Origin: an uncultured Bacteroidales bacterium
Lineage (GTDB): Bacteria > Bacteroidota > Bacteroidia > Bacteroidales > WCHB1-69
NCBI GenBank assembly: GCA_900321845.1
Contig: ONXT01000183.1
Location: forward strand, 1-5,277
DNA: 5,277 nt
Direction: 5' to 3'
Every line of letters starts with the position of its first letter. Positions within the stretch are counted from its first letter, which is position 1. The notes beneath the pieces are model-generated. The model was not told the origin of the DNA, ran no database searches, and worked only from the letters and a program-made list of their open reading frames with translations. The position numbers and the translations under genes were made by a program. Shown in pieces: positions 1 through 5,277 of the stretch.

Positions 1-171
1 CTTGCCGGACACGGCGGAACTGGCGGCGTGGGCGGCAACGGCGGCACAGGTGGCAGTGGCGGCAGCGGTGGCGGCAGTCCGAGCACTGGCAACTCCGGCG
101 ATGGCGGCAACGGCGGTCGCGGAGGCAATGGCGGTCGCGGAGGCAACGGTGAAAACGGCCTTAACGGTGAA
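1..171 (+). repeat. Glycine-rich GGX coding repeat, including an 18-bp tandem duplication
   Basis: The segment encodes GG-X triplets broken once by GSPSTGNSGD. Inside it, 109-126 and 127-144 are an 18-bp tandem repeat differing at one base (AAC versus AAT), each encoding NGGRGG; a third partial unit begins at 145. By hand count 45 of 60 bases are G or C in both 1-60 and 61-120, against 19 of 60 in 181-240, so the repeat is compositionally distinct from the rest of the gene. Probably a linker, stalk or polyglycine-type structural segment; it continues past the left edge. Confidence 0.85.
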
Positions 172-894
172 ACGATGCAAATCGCATATATTATTGACAA
201 TCAACTTTATTCAAGTAATATTTCAAGACCCGTACCCACAGAACTTTCAGTTTGCGGCAATGGTGAAATAGAAGTCAATCTCACGCCGGGCTTCGGAGGC
301 AATTCCTGCAAATGGTACATTTCCGAAACAGACAGTACACCAATCGCAGTTGGAAGCAGCATCACCCTTACTTCCACACAAATCAACCTCTTCTACGTTT
401 CCTCTTACGACACCCTCCGCAATGTGGAAAGCGACCGGTCGGAAATCGCGCTCGTTTTCGGAGCCATCGATGAGGCGACAATTTATGATACGATTCACGT
501 TGGAGAGACTTACGAAGCGAACGGATTGAATCTCGGCGTACAGAATTTCCCAGGCGACCAGATTTATACTTTGACATTAGAAAACCAGAACAGCTGCGAC
601 AGCATCATCCACATCTATCTGACTGTTTTGGAAAATGTGGGCATAGATGAAAACGGCATGCGGTTCAGAATCTTCCCGAATCCAGCCACTACCGAGGTCA
701 ACATTCACACAGACTTCGGCAATCTTCGCGAAGTACAAGTAGTTGACATGGCCGGCAGAATCATAAAGAAATCAAGCAATATTAACACCGACAACTGCAC
801 TATTAACATCAATGAGTTGGCGACAGGCTGCTATTTCCTGCGTATTTATCCGAACGAGGGGACGCCTTTTGTCCATAAATTGCTGAAGAAATAA
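1..894 (+). CDS. T9SS-sorted surface/secreted protein with glycine-rich repeat and Ig-like modules (5' truncated by window edge)
   Basis: The reading frame is open from base 1 to the TAA at 892-894 (297 residues visible), so the true start lies upstream; a GTG at 28 is internal to the Gly-rich run and is unlikely to be the start. Residues 1-57 are GGX triplets (X = N, T, S, R, V). Residues about 80-155 look like the Ig-like modules common in Bacteroidota surface proteins, with Cys85 and Cys103 and the motif CKWY. Residues about 155-217 resemble the short beta module with the typical NSCDSIIHIYLTV ending. Residues 218-297 are a type A T9SS C-terminal sorting domain: FPNP at 225-228, VVDMAGRII, LATGCYFLRI and the basic end KLLKK. 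By family knowledge this domain directs passage through the outer membrane by the type IX system, then removal and usually anchoring to A-LPS. The ligand or function of the mature protein cannot be told. A terminator follows, so it is not in the murC operon. Confidence 0.9.
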   Translation, partial: LAGHGGTGGVGGNGGTGGSGGSGGGSPSTGNSGDGGNGGRGGNGGRGGNGENGLNGETMQIAYIIDNQLYSSNISRPVPTELSVCGNGEIEVNLTPGFGGNSCKWYISETDSTPIAVGSSITLTSTQINLFYVSSYDTLRNVESDRSEIALVFGAIDEATIYDTIHVGETYEANGLNLGVQNFPGDQIYTLTLENQNSCDSIIHIYLTVLENVGIDENGMRFRIFPNPATTEVNIHTDFGNLREVQVVDMAGRIIKKSSNINTDNCTININELATGCYFLRIYPNEGTPFVHKLLKK

Positions 895-912
895 ACCATT
901 TCCATTTTCGAG

Positions 913-950
913 AAAAAGGTCAAGGGCTCCAATGCAATTGACCTTTTTTT
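913..950 (+). terminator. Intrinsic terminator after the T9SS surface protein
   Basis: Left arm AAAAAGGTCAA (913-923) and right arm TTGACCTTTTT (938-948) are perfect 11-bp complements around a 14-base loop, followed by further T residues to 950. It lies 18 bases after the stop codon at 894. Because the left arm starts with an A run, it could also work for transcription from the right, but no minus-strand gene is seen nearby. Confidence 0.85.
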
Positions 951-951
951 G

Positions 952-959
952 TAACTTTG
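952..959 (+). promoter_or_regulatory. Bacteroidota -7 promoter box for murC
   Basis: TAACTTTG matches the Bacteroidota sigma-ABfr -7 consensus TAnnTTTG exactly and lies 25 bases before the murC ATG. Transcription would start near 965, leaving a leader of about 20 bases. A -33 TTG at the usual distance is not evident: the only nearby TTG (938-940) is inside the terminator arm and only 11 bases from the -7 box. The box directly abuts the upstream terminator's T tract. Confidence 0.6.
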
Positions 960-984
960 CCGCCGTTTTCAAGCATCTGCAAAT

Positions 985-2316
985 ATGGCTCAAACGATTT
1001 ATTTTCTTGGGATTGGCGGCATCGGGATGAGTGCGCTCGCCCGTTTTTTCATGCAAAGGGGCGACAAAGTTTACGGTTACGACCACATGCATACCGCCAT
1101 CACAGAGCAGCTACGGGAAGAGGGTGCATTCATTCACTTTGAAGAGGACCCCACCATGATTCCCACGGATGTGGACTTCGTGGTCTATACGCCCGCCATC
1201 CACCCCGATCATTTGGAATTCAGATATTTTAAAGAGAAGCAGATTCCGATGTACAAGCGCTCGCAGGTGCTGGGCGACTTGGCGAAGGGACATCCCACGA
1301 TTGCCGTTGCGGGAACGCACGGAAAGACCACCACCACCGCAATGATCACGCAATTGCTGCGTCCATATCGGAAAGTGATGGCATTCATCGGCGGAATCTC
1401 CAAGAATATCGACAGCAACTTCCTGATAAACAAAGATTTCGACACAGTCATTGCGGAAGCGGACGAGTTTGATCGTTCCTTTCTGACCCTCTTCCCTACC
1501 CTTGCCATCATCACCTCAATGGATGCCGACCACTTGGATGTTTACGGAGACCGGAATCATCTGGTGGAGTCATTCCAACTATTTGCCAATCAGATAGATA
1601 AAAGCGGACATCTGCTCATCCACGAAAAGGTGGCGGAACAGATCCTGCATCCGCACAAACTGATTTATGGCGAAGGCGAAGGTTGTGATTTTCGGATTTC
1701 GGACATCCGCTTGGAGGCGAACCGCGCCCTCTTCACGCTTCATTGTCCGAACCAAATACTGGCGGACATCTCCATCGGCGTTTCGGGGAGGCACAACGTG
1801 CAGAACGGCGCGGCGGCATGTGCGGCGGCGCTGCTTTGCGGTCTGTCCGAAGAGCAAATCCGCACGCAAATGTCCGGTTTCAACGGGGTGAAACGCCGCT
1901 TCGACTACCAGATTGAGCGCAATGACCTCGTCTATATCGACGACTACGCCCATCATCCCGAAGAGATACGCTCCATACTGACAGCGGTGAAAGGTATTTA
2001 TCCCGACCGGGAGCTCACGGTTGTTTTCCAGCCGCACCTCTACACGCGTACCCGCGACTTCGGGCCGCAATTTGCCGAAGTGCTCGCCCTCGCCGACCGC
2101 GTCATCCTGCTCGATATCTATCCGGCGCGCGAGGAACCGATTCCCGGCATCACCTCACAATGGCTACTCAACATGATAGCGACTACCGACAAACGATTAT
2201 TATTGAAAGAAGAACTGCTCCCATTTTTACAGCAGAATCGTCCGGAAGTGCTGCTTACCGTAGGAGCCGGCGACATTGACAAGTTGGTAGGAAAAATCAG
2301 GGAGGCTTTGACTTAG
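985..2316 (+). CDS. murC: UDP-N-acetylmuramate--L-alanine ligase
   Basis: MurC is the cytoplasmic ligase that joins L-alanine to UDP-MurNAc using ATP, the first amino-acid step of the peptidoglycan stem peptide. The protein has 443 residues, near the usual 440-490. The three Mur ligase domains are visible: an N-terminal Rossmann-like domain with GIGGIGMS (9-16); the central ATPase domain with P-loop GTHGKTTTT (110-118), EADEFDRSF (158-166) and DADHLDVYG (180-188); GRHNVQN (268-274); and the C-terminal domain with DDYAHHP (319-325), FQPHLYTRTRDF (348-359), DIYPAREEPIPG (377-388) and GAGDI (427-431). The GIGGIGMS start and YTRTRDF favour MurC over the related recycling ligase Mpl. The ATG at 985 fits the -7 box and the N-terminal motif. 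No other division or cell-wall (dcw) gene is next to it: a terminated surface-protein gene lies upstream and dnaB, with its own promoter, downstream. All key motifs are intact. Confidence 0.95.
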   Translation: MAQTIYFLGIGGIGMSALARFFMQRGDKVYGYDHMHTAITEQLREEGAFIHFEEDPTMIPTDVDFVVYTPAIHPDHLEFRYFKEKQIPMYKRSQVLGDLAKGHPTIAVAGTHGKTTTTAMITQLLRPYRKVMAFIGGISKNIDSNFLINKDFDTVIAEADEFDRSFLTLFPTLAIITSMDADHLDVYGDRNHLVESFQLFANQIDKSGHLLIHEKVAEQILHPHKLIYGEGEGCDFRISDIRLEANRALFTLHCPNQILADISIGVSGRHNVQNGAAACAAALLCGLSEEQIRTQMSGFNGVKRRFDYQIERNDLVYIDDYAHHPEEIRSILTAVKGIYPDRELTVVFQPHLYTRTRDFGPQFAEVLALADRVILLDIYPAREEPIPGITSQWLLNMIATTDKRLLLKEELLPFLQQNRPEVLLTVGAGDIDKLVGKIREALT

Positions 2317-2340
2317 ACATTGACGCAAAAGATATATGAT

Positions 2341-2361
2341 TCTAACTTCAAGCGAGTTAGA
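2341..2361 (+). other. Small hairpin downstream of murC
   Basis: TCTAACT (2341-2347) and AGTTAGA (2355-2361) are perfect 7-bp complements around a 7-base loop, 24 bases after the murC stop. What follows is an A-rich tract (TAAAAAAATTAAAC), not a T tract, so it is not a standard intrinsic terminator for murC. It may be a 3'-end stabilising stem or a weak terminator. Low confidence in function. Confidence 0.4.
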
Positions 2362-2371
2362 TAAAAAAATT

Positions 2372-2407
2372 AAACTTATCAACAACGACCCCTTGAAGTA
2401 TAAGTTT
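2372..2407. repeat. 8-bp inverted repeat bracketing the -33 region of the dnaB promoter
   Basis: AAACTTAT (2372-2379) and ATAAGTTT (2400-2407) are perfect inverted copies separated by 20 bases. The proposed -33 TTG (2393-2395) lies between them. This could be a protein-binding palindrome, a murC 3'-end stem (the right arm runs into TTTTC), or chance in AT-rich sequence. Confidence 0.35.
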
Positions 2408-2420
2408 TCTTGTACTTTTG
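2393..2420 (+). promoter_or_regulatory. Bacteroidota-type promoter upstream of dnaB
   Basis: TACTTTTG (2413-2420) matches the -7 consensus TAnnTTTG, and TTG at 2393-2395 is a fitting -33 element with 17 bases between them, slightly shorter than the usual spacing of about 19-21. Transcription would start near 2426, giving a leader of about 60 bases before the dnaB ATG at 2487. It likely drives dnaB-smpB-recR and the gene after them. Confidence 0.65.
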
Positions 2421-2432
2421 CGGCATAAAAAA

Positions 2433-2461
2433 TCGGGAGAAATTTATCTTTAATCTCCTGA
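2433..2461 (+). other. Hairpin in the dnaB 5' leader
   Basis: TCGGGAGA (2433-2440) pairs with TCTCCTGA (2454-2461) as an 8-bp stem with one G-U pair and a 13-base AU-rich loop. It sits inside the predicted leader, 25 bases before the start codon. No T tract follows, so it is not an attenuator terminator, and it matches no riboswitch or known protein-binding leader that I recognise. Confidence 0.4.
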
Positions 2462-2486
2462 AAATCAACCATCAACATTTTTATTT

Positions 2487-4031
2487 ATGCCAAATCAAAA
2501 CACTACTGAGAGAAAGACCGAGCAACGGTTTTCATACAACACCATCGACACTGCGCTGGGCAATGCGGGCAAAGTGATACCGCAGGCCGTCAATTTCGAG
2601 AAGGCGGTTTTGGGCGCGATGATGATAGACCGCGATGCGGCGAGCAATGTGGCCACCACGCTGCGTTCGAATATGTTCTACAAAGATTCCCACCAAGTCA
2701 TCTTTTCCACGATGATGTCGCTGGCAGAAAAGGACGAACCGATTGATTTGCTGACTGTTACCGACAAGCTGCGCAGTGAAAAGAAGCTGGAGTTCGTAGG
2801 CGGGCCGGGCTATCTGGCCTCGCTCACCAACCAGGTGGCATCGGCGGCCAACATCGAATACCATGCACGCATCGTGATGGAGCGTTTTGTTTTGCGCCAG
2901 CTCATCAGCACCTGCACCGACATCACGAAGAAAGCCTACGAAGGGCCATCGGACGTGATGGAACTGATGGACAGTGCCGAGACCGAGTTGTTCAACATCA
3001 TCGAGAGCAACTTCAGCCGCGAGAGCAAGGAGTTGGGCTCCATCACGCAGAGTGCCCTCCGCGAAATGGCACAGAAGATGGCCGAAAAGGCAGAGAGAAT
3101 GGAGGAAGGTGCCATCACTGGCGTTCCGACAGGCATCAAGAAGCTCGACGAGACGCTGGGCGGCTGGCAGAACTCCGACCTCATCATCATTGCTGCACGT
3201 CCGGGTATGGGTAAGACCTCCTTCGTACTCTCCATCGCCCGCAACGCCGCCATCGACTACGGCAAGCACGTCGCCTTCTTCTCACTGGAAATGTCGAGTA
3301 CGCAGCTGGCACACCGTCTCTTCTCCATCGAATCGGGCATCAATGCCAGCAAAATCGCAAGGGCAAACCTCGATGAGAACGAATGGAACCAACTGATGGA
3401 CAAAGTGCAAGTCCTCATCAACGACAAGATCATCATCGACGACACGCCCGGGCTCTCCATCTTCGACCTCCGCGCCAAGTGCCGCCGCCTCAAACAACGC
3501 TACGACATCGACCTCGTCATCATCGACTACCTGCAGCTGATGCAAGGCAACAGCGAAGAGAAATCGAGGGGCAACCGCGAGCAGGAGATCAGCCAGATTT
3601 CGCGTTCACTCAAAGCCTTAGCCAAAGATTTGAACATTCCCGTGATCGCTTTGGCACAGCTTTCCCGACAGGTGGAAGTGCGTGGCGGAGACAAAATCCC
3701 GTTGCTGTCCGACCTCCGCGAGTCAGGCTCCATCGAACAGGACGCCGACCAGGTACTGTTCATCTACAGACCGGAATACTACAAGATGGAAAACTTTCCC
3801 GACAATACTCCGGCGAAAGGCAAAGCCGACATCATGATTGCCAAAAACCGGCACGGCTCCGTGGAGAATGTACGCACGAGATTCATCTCGAAATTCACCA
3901 AGTTCGACGATGACGACGACAATTTCGCAGAAAACCCGCTGGATCCCAACGCAGGCATCGCCCCTAACGAACAGCAATTCATGACATTGGACTCCAGCAT
4001 CAACGAAGACTCCAATGGCATGCCCTTCTAA
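2487..4031 (+). CDS. dnaB: Replicative DNA helicase DnaB
   Basis: DnaB is the hexameric 5'-3' helicase that unwinds DNA at the replication fork and recruits primase. The 514-residue protein has the standard two parts: an N-terminal primase-interacting domain (about 33-140, starting IPQAVNFEKAVLGAMMID), a linker to about 205, and the RecA-like ATPase. The latter shows ARPGMGKTS (237-245, Walker A Lys243), FFSLEMS (264-270), LVIIDYLQLM (343-352, Walker B Asp347), LAQLSRQVE (389-397), SDLRESGSIEQDAD (408-421) and the arginine-finger region KNRHGS (453-458). There is no intein and the catalytic motifs are intact. After the ATPase comes an acidic stretch of five Asp (474-478) and a flexible tail ending NEDSNGMPF, which resembles the SSB C-terminal tip (see findings). 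The ATG at 2487 has no Shine-Dalgarno; an A/T-rich stretch precedes it. smpB follows after 12 bases. Confidence 0.97.
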   Translation: MPNQNTTERKTEQRFSYNTIDTALGNAGKVIPQAVNFEKAVLGAMMIDRDAASNVATTLRSNMFYKDSHQVIFSTMMSLAEKDEPIDLLTVTDKLRSEKKLEFVGGPGYLASLTNQVASAANIEYHARIVMERFVLRQLISTCTDITKKAYEGPSDVMELMDSAETELFNIIESNFSRESKELGSITQSALREMAQKMAEKAERMEEGAITGVPTGIKKLDETLGGWQNSDLIIIAARPGMGKTSFVLSIARNAAIDYGKHVAFFSLEMSSTQLAHRLFSIESGINASKIARANLDENEWNQLMDKVQVLINDKIIIDDTPGLSIFDLRAKCRRLKQRYDIDLVIIDYLQLMQGNSEEKSRGNREQEISQISRSLKALAKDLNIPVIALAQLSRQVEVRGGDKIPLLSDLRESGSIEQDADQVLFIYRPEYYKMENFPDNTPAKGKADIMIAKNRHGSVENVRTRFISKFTKFDDDDDNFAENPLDPNAGIAPNEQQFMTLDSSINEDSNGMPF

Positions 4032-4043
4032 ACGATAACCACC

Positions 4044-4502
4044 GTGGCAAAGAGAACGAATTTAAACATCAACATCAAGAACAGAAAAGCGGAATACGAG
4101 TACTTTCTGCTGACCACCTATACCGCCGGCATCGTGCTTTCGGGCACGGAGATCAAGTCCATCCGCGCCGGCAAAGCCAACCTCACCGACTCCTACTGCT
4201 CGTTCATCAACAACGAGCTCTGGGTCCACAACATGCACATCAGCGAGTACGCAAACGGCAGCTACAACAACCACGAGCCGAAACGCGACCGCAAGCTGCT
4301 GCTCAACCGCAAGGAACTCAACAAGATAGCATCCAAGCTGAACGACCGCGGAACCACCGTTGTTCCTGTCAGATTGTGGATTAACGAGAACGGCTTCGCG
4401 AAATTGGACATCGCGGTGGCTCGAGGCAAAAAGATGTACGACAAGCGCGAGAGCATCAAGGAAAAGGACCAGCGCCGAGCGATGGGACAAGATGACGAAT
4501 AG
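4044..4502 (+). CDS. smpB: SsrA-binding protein SmpB
   Basis: SmpB binds tmRNA (SsrA) and delivers it to stalled ribosomes for trans-translation. The 152-residue protein has the family signatures: NRKAEYEY (13-20), AGIVLSGTEIKSIRAGKANL (28-47), HISEY (65-69), RDRKLLLNRKEL (81-92), and the tail start GKKMYDKRESIKEKDQRR (128-145). It starts with GTG at 4044, 12 bases after the dnaB stop; the N-terminal sequence fits the family and no better ATG is in frame. It ends with tandem stops TAG TAA (4500-4505). The last seven residues (AMGQDDE) are acidic, where relatives usually end in a basic tail. The tmRNA gene itself is not in the window. Confidence 0.95.
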   Translation: MAKRTNLNINIKNRKAEYEYFLLTTYTAGIVLSGTEIKSIRAGKANLTDSYCSFINNELWVHNMHISEYANGSYNNHEPKRDRKLLLNRKELNKIASKLNDRGTTVVPVRLWINENGFAKLDIAVARGKKMYDKRESIKEKDQRRAMGQDDE

Positions 4503-4520
4503 TAACATAGAAGCAGAAAC

Positions 4521-5144
4521 GTGGAAACAGGATTTTCGAAACAACTGGACGACGCTATTTTAGAGATTTCCAAACTGCCTGGGATAGGCAAGCGGACAGC
4601 GCTCCGGCTTGCCCTCCACATCTTGAAGATGGATGGCAACGAGGTGGCACTGCTCGCCGGCGCCATCACCGCCTTGAAGGAAAAAGTGTGCTACTGCAAG
4701 GAGTGCCACAACCTGTCGGACACGGAAATCTGTGACATTTGCGGCAATCCCAAGCGCAACAAGCAGATTGTGTGCGTGGTGCAGGACATCCGCGATGTGG
4801 TGGCGATTGAGAACACGCACCAGTACAACGGCGTCTATCACGTGCTGGGCGGCATCATCGCCCCGATGGATGGCATCGGCCCCAAGGACCTCAACCTCGA
4901 CAGTCTTTTTGAACGCGTGGACCACGGCGGCATTAGCGAGGTGATTCTCGCCCTGCCCGCCACCGTGGATGGCGACACCACCAACTTCTATATTTACAAC
5001 AACATACGTGGCAAAATACCGATTGTCACCACCATCGCGCGCGGCATCGGCATCGGCGAGGAACTGGAGTACACCGATGAGGTGACACTCGGCCGCTCCC
5101 TGCTCAGCCGCACCGATTTTGAACAAAGTTACCTCAAACACTAG
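4521..5144 (+). CDS. recR: Recombination mediator protein RecR
   Basis: RecR works with RecO (and RecF) to load RecA onto SSB-coated gapped DNA. The 207 residues match the family length of about 200. In order: a helix-hairpin-helix KLPGIGKRTALRLALHIL (18-35), a four-Cys zinc finger C59-x2-C62-x8-C71-x2-C74, a Toprim domain from about residue 82 (IVCVVQDIRDVVAIE, 83-97; ATVDGDTTNFYI, 147-158) and the C-terminal ARGIGIGEELEYTDEVTLGR (173-192). The start is fixed: the frame is closed upstream by the smpB stops at 4500-4505, and GTG at 4521 is the only start codon before the helix-hairpin-helix, 18 bases after smpB. Residue 88 is Gln, where relatives usually have the Toprim Glu. There is also an extra Cys57 just before the zinc finger. 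The next gene starts 3 bases after the stop. Confidence 0.96.
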   Translation: METGFSKQLDDAILEISKLPGIGKRTALRLALHILKMDGNEVALLAGAITALKEKVCYCKECHNLSDTEICDICGNPKRNKQIVCVVQDIRDVVAIENTHQYNGVYHVLGGIIAPMDGIGPKDLNLDSLFERVDHGGISEVILALPATVDGDTTNFYIYNNIRGKIPIVTTIARGIGIGEELEYTDEVTLGRSLLSRTDFEQSYLKH

Positions 5145-5147
5145 ACC

Positions 5148-5277
5148 ATGTCATTCCTTCACGAAATACCTGGAATTCTCAAGAACTCGCTGACCATCAC
5201 CTGTTTGGTGATGCTCATGCTGCTGCTCATCGAGTTCATCAACGTGAGTTCAAGCGGGAAACTGTTGGAGAGGCTGC
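5148..5277 (+). CDS. Putative multi-TM transporter, N-terminal 43 residues (truncated by window edge)
   Basis: An ATG at 5148, 3 bases after the recR stop, opens a frame that runs unbroken to the right edge (43 codons plus one base). The peptide starts MSFLHEIPGILKNSLTIT, with a strongly hydrophobic stretch at about residues 14-32 that holds a Glu (LLLIEFINV), then a polar turn (SSSGKLLERL). The pattern, an N-terminal amphipathic helix followed by LMLLLIEFINV, resembles the Bacteroidota family annotated as putative manganese or heavy-metal transporter (ArsP_2, 10 TM). This is from recollection of a short fragment; any other inner-membrane protein is possible. The tight spacing suggests it belongs to the dnaB-smpB-recR transcription unit. 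Confidence 0.6.
   Translation, partial: MSFLHEIPGILKNSLTITCLVMLMLLLIEFINVSSSGKLLERL

Noticed and set aside
1..171. CRISPR array or mycobacterial PE_PGRS gene
   Set aside because: The repeats are short, contiguous and in coding frame without spacers, so not CRISPR. The protein ends in a T9SS sorting domain and lacks any PE domain, so the PGRS likeness is only shared glycine richness.
2..271. An Ala/Val-rich 89-residue frame overlapping the glycine-rich segment
   Set aside because: It is the shifted reading of the GGX repeat (GGC read as GCG or GCA). The true frame continues into Ig-like and T9SS domains.
1579..2070. Minus-strand open frame (163 codons) opposite murC
   Set aside because: The plus strand holds conserved MurC motifs throughout; the antisense frame is a by-product of codon use.
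985..2316. Mpl, the murein-tripeptide recycling ligase, as identity for the Mur ligase
   Set aside because: The N-terminal GIGGIGMS and the DDYAHHP and FQPHLYTRTRDF motifs fit MurC better than Mpl.
2341..2361. Intrinsic terminator for murC
   Set aside because: The hairpin is followed by an A tract, not a T tract, so it was listed only as a hairpin of unknown role.
2532..3269. Long minus-strand open frame (245 codons) opposite dnaB
   Set aside because: It is antisense to the well-conserved dnaB, its translation is His/Val/Leu-rich without domains, and it arises from codon bias on the coding strand.
4482..4563. Frameshift between smpB and recR hiding a longer SmpB tail
   Set aside because: Neither alternative frame gives a family-like basic tail, and tandem stops TAG TAA close the smpB frame, so no frameshift can be supported from the sequence alone.
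4560..5141. Minus-strand open frame (193 codons) covering nearly all of recR
   Set aside because: The antisense translation matches no recognisable family and has no promoter, while the plus strand encodes a complete RecR.

Overview
This 5.3 kb window looks like a chromosomal piece of a Bacteroidota genome, probably Bacteroidales. Three things point there: a cell-surface protein ending in a type IX secretion (T9SS) C-terminal sorting domain, two upstream regions carrying the Bacteroidota-type -7 promoter box TAnnTTTG, and no recognisable Shine-Dalgarno sequence before any gene. All genes lie on the + strand.

Layout. Positions 1-894 are the 3' part of a secreted surface protein: a glycine-rich GGX-repeat segment cut by the left edge, an Ig-like module, a second beta-type module and a T9SS sorting domain. 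It is followed by a strong intrinsic terminator (913-950). A -7 promoter box abuts that terminator and leads into murC (985-2316), the peptidoglycan-precursor ligase. A 170-base gap (2317-2486) holds a small hairpin, an inverted repeat, a Bacteroidota promoter and a leader hairpin. Then come dnaB (2487-4031, replicative helicase), smpB (4044-4502, trans-translation), recR (4521-5144, recombinational repair) and the first 43 codons of a membrane protein (5148 to the right edge), probably a putative heavy-metal or manganese transporter.

The last four genes are separated by only 12, 18 and 3 bases with no terminator between them, so dnaB-smpB-recR-transporter looks like one transcription unit. 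smpB and recR both start with GTG. DnaB (fork unwinding) and RecR (gap repair) belong to DNA metabolism; SmpB (ribosome rescue) and MurC (cell wall) are housekeeping genes with no direct mechanistic link to them.

I do not see an unknown multi-gene system here. The points worth a second look are residue-level: the DnaB C-terminus ends like the SSB acidic tip, SmpB has an acidic shortened tail, RecR carries Gln at the usual Toprim glutamate, and the surface protein has a GC-rich GGX repeat with a sharp composition boundary.
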